Assembly: GCF_023544465.1 (NCBI RefSeq)
Contig: NZ_JALPVL010000004.1
Span: forward strand, 1-64,000
Origin: Paractinoplanes maris
GTDB lineage: Bacteria > Actinomycetota > Actinomycetes > Mycobacteriales > Micromonosporaceae
Direction: 5' to 3'
DNA: 64,000 nt
In this document: piece by piece, positions 25,715 to 34,141 of the stretch
Position numbering within the stretch: the stretch's first letter is position 1
How the letters are laid out: every line of letters starts with the position of its first letter
The notes under the pieces: generated by a model
Database searches by the model: none
Seen by the model: the letters and a program-made list of their open reading frames with translations, nothing else
What the model was told of the DNA's origin: nothing
Program-made: the position numbers and the translations under genes

Positions 25715-26623
25715 TCAGCGCGACGGCGCCGCTTCGTGGCCGACGGCGGCCTGCATGGCGCCCTCGATCGTCGGGTAGGCCCACCGGAAGCCGGCTCGTT
25801 CCAGCACTGCCGGCACGACCCGCGCGCTCCGCAGGGACTCGCCGGCCAGCTCGCCCATGACCAGGTGCAGCGCCGGGCTGGGCACGCTCAGCAGGGCCGG
25901 GCGGTGCACGGCGGCGGCCAGGGCCTTGGTGAACTGGGCGTTGGTGATCTGCTCGCGGCCGACGATGTTGACCGGTCCCGAGATGTCCTCGCGCTCGAGC
26001 AGGAAGTCGGCCGCGCCGAGCCAGTCGGGCAGGCTGATCCACGGCATCCACTGCTTGCCGCCGCCCAGCTTGGCCCCGCCGCCCAGCTTGAACAGCGGCA
26101 GCAGCGGCTTGAGCAGGCTGTCGAGGGTCAGGCCGGTGCGGAGCAGGACGACCCGGGTGCCGGCGTCCTCGGCCGGGCGGGCGGCCGCCTCCCAGACGCG
26201 GCACAGGTCGGCCAGGAACGTGGTGCCGGCCGGGGCCTCCTCGGTGGCCGGGGTGTCGCCGGTCTCGCCGTACCAGCCGACGGCGGAGGCCTGCAGGAGC
26301 GTACGGGGGCGGTCGGCCTCGGGCAGCGTGCGGATGGCCCGGGCGATCGTGCCGGTGGTGTCGACCCGGCTCGAGCGGAGCTCGCTCTTGTAGCCGGCGG
26401 TCCACCGCTTGCCGCCGACGTTCGCCCCGGAGAGGTTGATCACCGTGTCGGCCGCGGCGACCACGTGCGGATCGAGCTGGCCCTGGGCGGGCTGCCAGGA
26501 CGCCTCGTCGTCGCGCCGGGCGGGCCCGCGCACCAGCCGGGTCACCTCGTGGCCGTGGCCGCGCAGGCGCTCGACGAGGTTGCCGCCGAGGAAACCGGAC
26601 GCGCCGGAGATCAGGATCCGCAT
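25715..26623 (-). CDS. TIGR01777-family NAD(P)-dependent epimerase/oxidoreductase
   Basis: 302 residues from the ATG at 26623. The Rossmann motif GASGFLGGNL is at about 7-16. There are family blocks INLSGANVGGKRWT and LLQASAVGWYG (the YxxxK-type Ser/Tyr region is altered, as is usual in this family). The C-terminal DUF1731 region contains GELAGESLRSARVVPAVLERAGFRWAYP split over two strands. The substrate is not known. From memory this gene lies beside lipB and the E2 gene in mycobacteria too (Rv2216). It is separated from sucB by a strong terminator, so it is transcribed independently. Confidence 0.92.
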   Translation of the reverse strand: MRILISGASGFLGGNLVERLRGHGHEVTRLVRGPARRDDEASWQPAQGQLDPHVVAAADTVINLSGANVGGKRWTAGYKSELRSSRVDTTGTIARAIRTLPEADRPRTLLQASAVGWYGETGDTPATEEAPAGTTFLADLCRVWEAAARPAEDAGTRVVLLRTGLTLDSLLKPLLPLFKLGGGAKLGGGKQWMPWISLPDWLGAADFLLEREDISGPVNIVGREQITNAQFTKALAAAVHRPALLSVPSPALHLVMGELAGESLRSARVVPAVLERAGFRWAYPTIEGAMQAAVGHEAAPSR

Positions 26624-26662
26624 GACCCCATCATGCCCCGAAGTGAACCTGTTCAAAACGAA

Positions 26663-26693
26663 GAAGCGCCCGGGGCGGGGCCCCGGGCGCTTC
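26663..26693 (-). terminator. Terminator after sucB
   Basis: A perfect 13-base GC-rich stem (GAAGCGCCCGGGG at 26663-26675 with 26681-26693) and five-base loop lie 16 bases beyond the sucB stop. Confidence 0.85.
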
Positions 26694-26708
26694 ACGTCAC
26701 ATCGAAGA

Positions 26709-28553
26709 TCAGGCGAGCCCGAGGTCACCCTCGAAGTGGCCGCCCTCGAGGCGCTCCTTGATGGTGACCAGGAAGCGGGCGGCGTCGGCGCCGTCCACGA
26801 TCCGGTGGTCGTAGCTGAGCGCCAGGTAGACCATCGAGCGGGGCACGATGATCTCGCCCAGGTTGGGGTCGTCGATGACCACGGCCCGCTTGACCACCGC
26901 GCCGGTGCCGAGGATGCCGACCTGCGGCTGGTTGATGATCGGGGTGTCGAAGAGCGCGCCCCGGCTGCCCGTGTTGGTCAGCGTGAACGTGCCACCCGAG
27001 ATCTCGTCCGGCCCGATCTTGTTGTTGCGGGTACGGTCGGCCACGTCGGCGATCCGCTTGGCCAGGCCGGCCAGGTTGAGGTCACCGGCGTCCTTGATGA
27101 CCGGGACGATCAGGCCCTTCGGCGTGTCGACGGCCATGCCCAGGTGCTCGGCGTCGTGGTAGGTGACCGTGCCGGCCTCCTGGTCGATCGACGAGTTGAC
27201 CACCGGGTGCTGGCGCAACGCCTCGACGGCGGCCAGCGCGAAGAACGGCAGGTAGCTGAGCTTGACGCCGTTCTTGGCGAGGAAGTCGGCCTTCGCCTTG
27301 TTCCGCAACTGGGCGATCTTGGTGACGTCGACCTCGACGACCGTGGTGAGCTGCGCCGAGACCTGCAGCGACTCGACCATGCGGCGGGCGATCGTGGCCC
27401 GGGTGCGGGTCAGCTTCTCGGTGCGGCCCCGCAGCGGGCTCGGCGCCGGCTTGGCCGCCGCGGGCTGCGCAGCCGCCGGTGCGGCCGGCTGCTGCTGGGG
27501 AGCGGGCGCCGCCTTGGCCGCCTCAGCCTTGTCGGCGGCGTCGATGACGTCCTGCTTGCGGATGCGGCCGCCGACACCGGTGCCGCTCAGCGCCGACAGG
27601 TCGACACCCTTCTCGCCGGCCAGCTTGCGCACCAGCGGGGTGACGTAGCCGGCGTCGCCGGCACCGTTGGGGCTGGCCGTCTCGACCCGCGGCTTCGACG
27701 GCGCGGGCGGCTCGGCCGCCCGCTCGGCCGCGACCGGGTCCTTGGCCGTCTCGGCCTCGGGCGACGGGTTGGCGTACGACTCGCCGGCCGGCGCGAGGTC
27801 CGGGGCCGGAGCCGACTCGATCTTCGGCGCCGGGGCCGGCTCGGGCTCGGGCTGGGGCTCGGGGGCCTGCTCCTGCTTCGGGGCGGGGGCCTGCTGCGGC
27901 GCGGGAGCCGGAGCTGCGCCCTCGGCCCCGACGATCGCCAGGTCGGCGCCGACGTCGGCCGTCTCGTCCTCCTGCACCTTGATCTCGAGCAGCGTGCCCG
28001 CGACCGGGGAGGGGATCTCGGTGTCGACCTTGTCGGTGGAGACCTCGAGCAGCGGCTCGTCGACCTCGACGGACTCGCCGACCTGCTTGAGCCAGCGGGT
28101 GACGGTGCCCTCGGTGACGCTCTCGCCGAGCGCCGGCATCTTGATCGCGGTGCCCTGGCCGCCACCGGTGGGGGCGGCGGTCTGCGGGGCCGGGGCCTCC
28201 TCCTCGACCGGCTTCTCGGTCGACGGGGTGGTCGGCGCGGCGGGCTCCGGCTCCGGCTCCGCCTGGGCCTGCTGCTGCTGGGCGGGGGCGGGCTCGGCCG
28301 AGCCGGCGTCCTCGCCGTCGCCCGCGATGACCGCGAGCTCGCTGCCGACGTCGGCCGTCTCGTCCTCGCCGACGACGATGCGCTGGAGCACACCGGCGGC
28401 CGGCGACGGGATCTCCGTGTCGACCTTGTCGGTCGAGACCTCGAGCAGCGGCTCGTCGGCCTCCACCCGCTCGCCCTCCTGCTTCAGCCAGCGAGTGACG
28501 GTGCCCTCGGTGACGCTCTCACCCAGCCGCGGCATGGTGACCGATACCGGCAT
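26709..28553 (-). CDS. sucB: Dihydrolipoamide acyltransferase (E2), two lipoyl domains
   Basis: 614 residues. Lipoyl domain 1 (about 3-78) and lipoyl domain 2 (about 136-211) both carry [11 protein letters not shown] with the modified Lys. They are joined by Pro/Ala/Gln/Glu-rich linkers. The peripheral subunit-binding domain ([20 protein letters not shown] and after) is at about 300-340. The catalytic domain ends with [14 protein letters not shown], supplying the active His583 and Asp587. Actinobacterial proteins of this type serve pyruvate and/or 2-oxoglutarate dehydrogenase (called DlaT or SucB). The lpd gene is 32 bases upstream, so the E3-E2 pair is an operon; E1 is not in the window. Confidence 0.95.
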   Translation of the reverse strand: MPVSVTMPRLGESVTEGTVTRWLKQEGERVEADEPLLEVSTDKVDTEIPSPAAGVLQRIVVGEDETADVGSELAVIAGDGEDAGSAEPAPAQQQQAQAEPEPEPAAPTTPSTEKPVEEEAPAPQTAAPTGGGQGTAIKMPALGESVTEGTVTRWLKQVGESVEVDEPLLEVSTDKVDTEIPSPVAGTLLEIKVQEDETADVGADLAIVGAEGAAPAPAPQQAPAPKQEQAPEPQPEPEPAPAPKIESAPAPDLAPAGESYANPSPEAETAKDPVAAERAAEPPAPSKPRVETASPNGAGDAGYVTPLVRKLAGEKGVDLSALSGTGVGGRIRKQDVIDAADKAEAAKAAPAPQQQPAAPAAAQPAAAKPAPSPLRGRTEKLTRTRATIARRMVESLQVSAQLTTVVEVDVTKIAQLRNKAKADFLAKNGVKLSYLPFFALAAVEALRQHPVVNSSIDQEAGTVTYHDAEHLGMAVDTPKGLIVPVIKDAGDLNLAGLAKRIADVADRTRNNKIGPDEISGGTFTLTNTGSRGALFDTPIINQPQVGILGTGAVVKRAVVIDDPNLGEIIVPRSMVYLALSYDHRIVDGADAARFLVTIKERLEGGHFEGDLGLA

Positions 28554-28585
28554 GTCTCAGAACTCCTTGTCCGCTTCGGGGAAAC

Positions 28586-29974
28586 TCAGCTGTGTGCGTG
28601 CAGAGGCTTGCCGGCCAGGGCCAGGAACGCCTCGCCGAGCGCCTCGTTCTGCGTCGGGTGGGCGTGGACCAGCTGGGCGACCTCCTCGGGGAAGGCCTCC
28701 CAGTTGTAGATCAACTGAGCCTCGCCGACCAGCTCGCTCATCCGCGCGCCCACCATGTGAACGCCCAGGACCGGGCCGTCGTTGAGGCGCACCAGCTTGA
28801 TGAAGCCGGCCGTCTTGAGGATCTGGCTCTTGCCGTTGCCGCCGAGGTTGTAGTTGTAGGTGGACACCTTGTCGGCGCCGTACTGCTCCTTGGCCCGGGC
28901 CTCGGTCAGGCCCATCGACGCGACCTCGGGGTCGGAGTAGGTGACCCGCGGGATGCCCGCCTCGTCGATCGCCGCCGGGCGCAGGCCGGCGATCTCCTCG
29001 GCCACGAAGATGCCCTGCTGGAAGCCGCGGTGGGCCAGCTGCAGGCCGGGCACGATGTCGCCCACGGCATAGATGTTGCCGACGCCGGTGTGCAGGCGCT
29101 CGTTGGTGATCACGAAGCCGCGGTCGAGCGTGACGCCCTGCTCCTCGTAACCGAGGTTGGCCGTCGTCGGGCCGCGGCCGACCGCGACCAGCAGGATCTC
29201 GGCCTCGATGGTCTCGCCGCCGGCGATCGTCGCGCGCACGCCGTTATCGGTGTGCTCTACCTTCTCGAACGGCTTGCCGACCTTGAAGTTGATCTTGCGC
29301 TTGCGGAAGGCCCGCTCGACCTGCTTCGAGATGTCCTCGTCCTCGGCCGCGACCAGGCGCGGCAGGGCCTCGAGGATGGTGACGTCGGCGCCGAAGGACT
29401 TCCAGACGCTGGCGAACTCGACACCGATGACGCCGCCGCCGAGCACGATCACCGAGGACGGCACGCGGTCCAGCTTGAGGGCGTGCTCACTGGTCAGGAC
29501 ACGCCGGCCGTCGACCTCGAGGCCGGGCAGCGAGCGCGAATACGACCCGGTGGCCAGGATGATGTTGCGGCCGGTGTAGCGCTGGCCGTCGACCTCGACG
29601 GTGTCCTGGGCGACGAGCTTGCCGGCGCCGTTGACCACCGTGATCTTGTCCTGCTTGAGCAGGCCCTGCAGTCCCTTGTAGAGGCGCGCGACCACGCCGT
29701 CCTTGTAGGCGTTGACACCGCCCATGTCGATGCCGACCAGCTCGGCCTTGACGCCGAACTGCTCGCTCTCGCGGGTCTGCTCGGCGACCTCGGCCGCGTG
29801 CAGCAGCGCCTTGGTCGGGATGCAGCCGCGGTGCAGGCAGGTGCCGCCCAGCTCGGCCTTGTCGATCAGAGCGACGGAGAGGTTGAGCTCGGCCGCACGC
29901 AGGGCGGCCGCGTAGCCGCCGCTGCCGGCGCCGAGGATGACGATGTCGAAGGTTCCGCCGTTCGGCTGGCTCAC
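28586..29974 (-). CDS. lpd: Dihydrolipoyl dehydrogenase (E3)
   Basis: 462 residues from the GTG at 29974, which has CTGGAG upstream; a longer frame to 30016 adds 14 unlikely residues. FAD-binding GAGSGGYAAALRAAELN, redox disulfide GGTCLHRGCIPTK, NAD-binding GGGVIGVEFASVW, second FAD motif NIYAVGDIVPGLQLAH, and the catalytic HAHPTQNEALGE His-Glu dyad are all intact. It reoxidises dihydrolipoamide on the E2 encoded immediately downstream, using NAD+. Confidence 0.97.
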   Translation of the reverse strand: MSQPNGGTFDIVILGAGSGGYAAALRAAELNLSVALIDKAELGGTCLHRGCIPTKALLHAAEVAEQTRESEQFGVKAELVGIDMGGVNAYKDGVVARLYKGLQGLLKQDKITVVNGAGKLVAQDTVEVDGQRYTGRNIILATGSYSRSLPGLEVDGRRVLTSEHALKLDRVPSSVIVLGGGVIGVEFASVWKSFGADVTILEALPRLVAAEDEDISKQVERAFRKRKINFKVGKPFEKVEHTDNGVRATIAGGETIEAEILLVAVGRGPTTANLGYEEQGVTLDRGFVITNERLHTGVGNIYAVGDIVPGLQLAHRGFQQGIFVAEEIAGLRPAAIDEAGIPRVTYSDPEVASMGLTEARAKEQYGADKVSTYNYNLGGNGKSQILKTAGFIKLVRLNDGPVLGVHMVGARMSELVGEAQLIYNWEAFPEEVAQLVHAHPTQNEALGEAFLALAGKPLHAHS

Positions 29975-30139
29975 GTTGACTCCAGTGTTCGCGTCGTTGC
30001 CATGCGGGTCACACAATGGAAACGGTCACAGTATGTCCAGGCCATCTTGTCACTTGGGCAACCGGTCGATGTAGTCAGGTTCCCCACGCGCGAGCGCGCT
30101 CGACGTACTCTTGCCGCAATTGAGCGTGAGGAGCGGGTA

Positions 30140-30469
30140 GTGGCCTGGTTTCGTCGCCGCCGGGAGCCGCAGCGCGCGGCCGGACGGCCGCTGGACCGCG
30201 CTGATCTTGAGTATCTCGCGGAGTTCGTGCGCAGCCGGCGTGGGGTCGAGGCCTTCATCGAGCCCCGCACGTCGGTGACCGAGACGACCGTGCTGCTGGT
30301 GGCCCACGACGGCGAGTGGACCCGCCGGCGCACCGAGACACCCGAGATCGCCCGGCAGTGGGCCCATCGGCTCAGCGTTCCCATCTATGACGTACGGCTG
30401 CTCGGCTATCCCCAGCGGATGCGCGATTACAACGAGCGCCAGAAGCGCCGCCCCGTCCAGGAAAACTGA
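30140..30469 (+). CDS. Small conserved actinobacterial protein
   Basis: 109 residues from a GTG preceded by GAGGAG. It begins MAWFRRRREPQRAAGRPLDR, followed by a compact alpha/beta domain (EYLAEFVRSRRGVEAFIEPR, TETTVLLVAHDGEWTRRR, IYDVRLLGYPQRMRDYN). There is no signal peptide or metal motif. It is divergent from lpd and convergent with pepA. This type of short basic protein is widespread in actinobacteria without an assigned function. Confidence 0.85.
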   Translation: MAWFRRRREPQRAAGRPLDRADLEYLAEFVRSRRGVEAFIEPRTSVTETTVLLVAHDGEWTRRRTETPEIARQWAHRLSVPIYDVRLLGYPQRMRDYNERQKRRPVQEN

Positions 30470-30472
30470 CAC

Positions 30473-30499
30473 GGTTCCGGGCGCCGCGCGCCCGGAACC
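30473..30499. terminator. Bidirectional terminator between convergent genes
   Basis: An 11-base perfect stem (GGTTCCGGGCG with its complement at 30489-30499) and five-base loop directly follow the stop at 30469 and precede the pepA stop. Confidence 0.8.
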
Positions 30500-30507
30500 G
30501 GAAATAA

Positions 30508-32043
30508 TCAGCCCAACTGGTCGATAACCGACAGTAAGGTACGAATCGGGACGCCCGTGCCACCCTTGCTCCAGTAGCCGGTCGGCTCGCCGGTGTGATA
30601 GCTCGGGCCGGCGATGTCGATGTGCGCCCACTCGACGCCCTCGGCCACGAACTCGCGCAGGAACACGCCGCCCTGCAGCATGTGCCCGGCCCGGTCGAGG
30701 TTCGAGTTGGTCTGGGAGATGTCGGCGATGTCGGATTCCATGCCCTTGCGCACCTCGTCCGGCAGCGGCATCGGCCAGGCCGGCTCGCCGACCTCGTCGC
30801 CCGCCACGCGCACCCGCTCGACCGCGTCGTCCGAGCCCATCAGGCCCGCGATCCGCTTGCCCAGCGCGATGACCTGGCCACCCGTCAGCGTCGAGGTCTC
30901 GAAGACGTAGTCGGTGCCGTCGGCGCAGGCGCGGGCGATCGCGTCGGCCAGCACCATCCGGCCCTCGGCGTCGGTGTTGTAGACCTCGGCCCGCTTGCCG
31001 TTGAACATCGTGATGACGTCGCCCGGCCGGTACGCCGTACCGGAGGGCATGTTCTCGGCCATCGCCAGGTAGGCGCTCACCGCGACGCGCGGCTTGAGCG
31101 CGGCCACCGCCAGCATGGTCGCGCCGACCGCGGCCGCGCCGGCCATGTCCGACTTCATCTCCCACATGCCCGCGGCCGGCTTGATGCTGATGCCGCCGGT
31201 GTCGAACGTGATGCCCTTGCCGACCAGCGCGACCCGCTTGGGCGACTCGACACCGTCCGGTACGTAACTCAGCTTGACCAGCCGGGGCGGCGCCTCGGAA
31301 CCCTGGCCGACCGCCACGATGCCGCCGTAGCCGCCCGCCTTGAGCTGCTCGAAGTCGAGCACCTCGACCTCGAGGCCGGTGCCCTCGACCGCGGCCACCA
31401 CGGCGTCGGCGAACTGCGGCGGGCGCAGCAGGTTGGGCGGGGTGTTGACCCAGTCGCGGGTCAGCCGGACCGCGCGGGCGACCACCTCGGCCCGGGTCAC
31501 CTCGGCCGCGGCCGCGGCGTCGCCGGCGTCGGGCACGTGCACCTGCACAGCGGCCACCGGGTCGCGGCGGTTGGGCTGCGGCTTGGTCTTGTAACCGGCG
31601 AACTTGTACTGCCCGAGCAGCGCGCCCTCGAGGATCGCGCGCAGCACCGACGGCGCGTCCTCGTCGTCGGGCAGCGGCAGCGCGAGCGCGACCGTCCCGC
31701 TGCCGGCCAGGGCGCGCACGGCGGCGCCGGTGCCGCGGCGCAGGGTCTCGAGCTTGGGCGCCGAACCCGACGGCTCGTCACCGAGGCCGACCGCGACCAC
31801 CAGCGGCGCCGAGATCGTGCCGAGGGTGGCCAGCTTGGTCACCTCACCGGGGGCGCCGCTCGCGCCGAGGAGCGCCAGCGTCGAGGTCAGCTTGCCCTCG
31901 AACGCGGCGGCGATGCTCTCGGCACCGGCCGCCGGAAGCAGGGCGCCGCCCTCGTCGGGCTGGCTGTGCAGGCCGATGACGATGGCGTCGACGGCCAGTT
32001 CGGCCGGGTCGGTGTCGACCAGGCTGAGGTTGGGCTGGGTCAC
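30508..32043 (-). CDS. pepA: Leucyl aminopeptidase (M17)
   Basis: 511 residues from the GTG at 32043 (GGAG upstream). It has an N-terminal macro-like domain (about 1-170) and a C-terminal di-metal catalytic domain. Signatures are VALVGKGITFDTGGISIKP (metal and active-site Lys), DMAGAAAVGATMLA, and the family motif YNTDAEGRMVLADAI. A cytoplasmic hexameric enzyme removing N-terminal residues from peptides. It is divergent from gcvT. From memory pepB and gcvT are likewise close together in mycobacteria. Confidence 0.96.
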   Translation of the reverse strand: MTQPNLSLVDTDPAELAVDAIVIGLHSQPDEGGALLPAAGAESIAAAFEGKLTSTLALLGASGAPGEVTKLATLGTISAPLVVAVGLGDEPSGSAPKLETLRRGTGAAVRALAGSGTVALALPLPDDEDAPSVLRAILEGALLGQYKFAGYKTKPQPNRRDPVAAVQVHVPDAGDAAAAAEVTRAEVVARAVRLTRDWVNTPPNLLRPPQFADAVVAAVEGTGLEVEVLDFEQLKAGGYGGIVAVGQGSEAPPRLVKLSYVPDGVESPKRVALVGKGITFDTGGISIKPAAGMWEMKSDMAGAAAVGATMLAVAALKPRVAVSAYLAMAENMPSGTAYRPGDVITMFNGKRAEVYNTDAEGRMVLADAIARACADGTDYVFETSTLTGGQVIALGKRIAGLMGSDDAVERVRVAGDEVGEPAWPMPLPDEVRKGMESDIADISQTNSNLDRAGHMLQGGVFLREFVAEGVEWAHIDIAGPSYHTGEPTGYWSKGGTGVPIRTLLSVIDQLG

Positions 32044-32182
32044 TCGGGCACTCCGCGGGACGTGAAGAGCCAGGCGCCTCATGGGCCGCACCGGCTGGTT
32101 CGGTGGCCCCGGCGCGGTGACGCCGGGGAGGGGGTTCCCCGCGACTCTAACCAAGCGCAAGGTCACGGGTAAGTTGACTCTC

Positions 32183-33265
32183 ATGTCTGCCGCCGCTCTT
32201 TCCCACTCGCCACTGCACGAGCGCCATGTCGCGCTGGGTGCGAAGTTCGCCGCCTTCGGCGGCTGGGAGATGCCCTTGGAGTACGCCGGTGGGGGCGTCC
32301 TGAAGGAGCACACGGCAGTGCGGGAGGCGTCCGGCGTGTTCGACGTCTCGCATCTCGGCAAGGCCCGCGTCCGGGGAGCCGGCGCGGCCGCCTTCGTCAA
32401 CGCGTGCCTGACCAACGACCTGGGCCGCATCGCCCCCGGCCAGGCGCAATACACGCTCTGCGCCGACGAGGGCGGCGGCGTGGTCGACGACCTGATCGCC
32501 TACCTGATCTCCGACGACGAGGTCTTCCTGATCCCCAACGCGGCGAACACGGCCGAGGTCGTCCGCCGGCTGGCCGCCGCCGCCCCCGAGGGCGTGACCG
32601 TCACCGACGAGCACCACGACTGGGCCGTGCTGGCCGTGCAGGGCCCGCAGTCGGGTGAGGTGCTGGCCAAGCTCGGCCTGCCCGTCGAGCACGACTACAT
32701 GTCGTTCTCGGCCGTCGGCGACCGGATCGTGTGCCGCACCGGCTACACCGGCGAGCTCGGTTACGAGCTGGTCGTGCCGTGGTCCTCGGCCACCGAGATG
32801 TGGGACGCGCTGATCGAGGCCGGGGTGCGGCCGTGCGGCCTGGGCGCCCGCGACACGCTGCGCACCGAGATGGGCTACCCGCTGCACGGCCAGGAGCTGA
32901 CCCTCGACATCTCCCCGGTGCAGGCCCGCTCGGGCTGGGCGGTCGGCTGGGGCAAGCCCGCCTTCTGGGGCCGCGACGCGCTGGTGGCCGAGAAGGCCGC
33001 CGGCCCGCGCCGCACCCTGCGCGGCCTGGAGCTGACCGGGCGCGGCATTCCGCGGGGTCACATGCCCGTGTACGCCGGTGGGCAGCTCATCGGCGAGACG
33101 ACCAGCGGCACGTTCTCACCCACCCGCAAGATCGGCATCGCCCTGGCCCTGCTCGACACGACGGCCGCCGTCACCGACGGCGACCTGGTCGAGATCGACA
33201 TCCGCGGCCGCCGCGCCGAGGCCCGCGTGGTGAAGCCGCCGTTCGTGCGGACCTCCGTTCGCTGA
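32183..33265 (+). CDS. gcvT: Glycine cleavage system T protein (aminomethyltransferase)
   Basis: 360 residues. It transfers the C1 unit from the aminomethyl-lipoyl H protein to tetrahydrofolate. Typical blocks are [20 protein letters not shown] near the N-terminus, [27 protein letters not shown], and [16 protein letters not shown]. The final GcvT_C domain begins near residue 275. No glycine riboswitch is visible upstream. A TAAGTT at 32170-32175 ends seven bases before the ATG, suggesting a leaderless start. GcvH and GcvP are not in the window. Confidence 0.95.
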   Translation: MSAAALSHSPLHERHVALGAKFAAFGGWEMPLEYAGGGVLKEHTAVREASGVFDVSHLGKARVRGAGAAAFVNACLTNDLGRIAPGQAQYTLCADEGGGVVDDLIAYLISDDEVFLIPNAANTAEVVRRLAAAAPEGVTVTDEHHDWAVLAVQGPQSGEVLAKLGLPVEHDYMSFSAVGDRIVCRTGYTGELGYELVVPWSSATEMWDALIEAGVRPCGLGARDTLRTEMGYPLHGQELTLDISPVQARSGWAVGWGKPAFWGRDALVAEKAAGPRRTLRGLELTGRGIPRGHMPVYAGGQLIGETTSGTFSPTRKIGIALALLDTTAAVTDGDLVEIDIRGRRAEARVVKPPFVRTSVR

Positions 33266-33400
33266 AACTGTCACCCCCTTCACGCCCCGCGCCCTGTGGA
33301 CAACCGGTTCACCGGGCCGCGAACGGCGTAGTTTGGGCCCGCCCCCTGGTCGGGCGGGGTGGGCTGGTTGGTCGGCTTCAGCAAGGACAGGCCGGCCCGG

Positions 33401-34141
33401 TCAGTGGAAGGACAGGCCGACCAGGGCGACCGTGGTGACCACCTCGACGGCTGCGCCCAGCACGTCACCGGTGATGCCGCCGAACCGCCGTACGGCATGG
33501 CGCACCAGCGCGACCACCGCCAGCAGCGACAGGGCGACGGCGACCGGCCCCTGCCACAGCCGGTCCGGGGTCGCGGCCGCCGCCGCGCCCACGACGAGCA
33601 CAGCGCCCGCCAGGGCCACCGGCACCGGCACCGTGCCCGCCACGAGCGCACCCAGCCCCTCGGGCCGCGCCGCGGGCACCCCCCGGCGGCAGGTCAGCGG
33701 GATCGCCGTCCGCCCCGCCGCGAAGGCGACCACCACGGCGGCGAACGGCAGGACCATCAGGGCCGACGCCTGCACCAGCAGCGTGAGCGCGATCGCGGCC
33801 ACACCGAACGGCCCGATGTCCGGCTTCTTCATGATCTCGAGGGCGGCGTCGCCCCGGCGGTAGGAGCCCAGCGCGTCGATCGTGTCGGCCAGCCCGTCGA
33901 GGTGCATCCCCCGGGTCAGCAGGGCCGCCGCGACGACCGTGACCGCCGCCGCGACCAGGGCCGGCGCGTGCGCCTCACGCAGCAGCCACAGCAGCCCGCC
34001 CAGCAGCGCACCGAGCAGGACGCCGACCAGCGGGGCCACGCTCATCGCCACCGCCGCCACGGCGCGGTCGATCCGGCCCGCGCGGACTGGCAGGACCGTC
34101 AGCGTGGTGACCGAGAGCCGGACCCCCGCGCCGAAGCTCAC
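33401..34141 (-). CDS. cobS: Adenosylcobinamide-GDP ribazoletransferase
   Basis: 246 residues, an integral membrane enzyme joining adenosylcobinamide-GDP and alpha-ribazole to give cobalamin. The signature region GMHLDGLADTIDALGSYRRGDAALEIMKK spans about residues 75-104, with the metal-binding DGLADTxD. There are about six hydrophobic segments. Its ATG overlaps the stop of the cobU-cobT fusion by four bases, so all late cobalamin-assembly steps are on one transcript. Confidence 0.95.
   Translation of the reverse strand: MSFGAGVRLSVTTLTVLPVRAGRIDRAVAAVAMSVAPLVGVLLGALLGGLLWLLREAHAPALVAAAVTVVAAALLTRGMHLDGLADTIDALGSYRRGDAALEIMKKPDIGPFGVAAIALTLLVQASALMVLPFAAVVVAFAAGRTAIPLTCRRGVPAARPEGLGALVAGTVPVPVALAGAVLVVGAAAAATPDRLWQGPVAVALSLLAVVALVRHAVRRFGGITGDVLGAAVEVVTTVALVGLSFH

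Noticed and set aside
26409..28709. Long open frame antisense to sucB
   Set aside because: Shadow of the Ala/Pro-rich E2 linkers, with a repetitive Gly/Arg/Leu translation.
32044..32182. Glycine riboswitch upstream of gcvT
   Set aside because: No glycine aptamer-like core is visible in the 139-base spacer, and the ATG appears to be close to the transcription start.
33338..33358. Possible terminator after gcvT
   Set aside because: Only a seven-base GC stem in GC-rich sequence; not distinguishable from chance.
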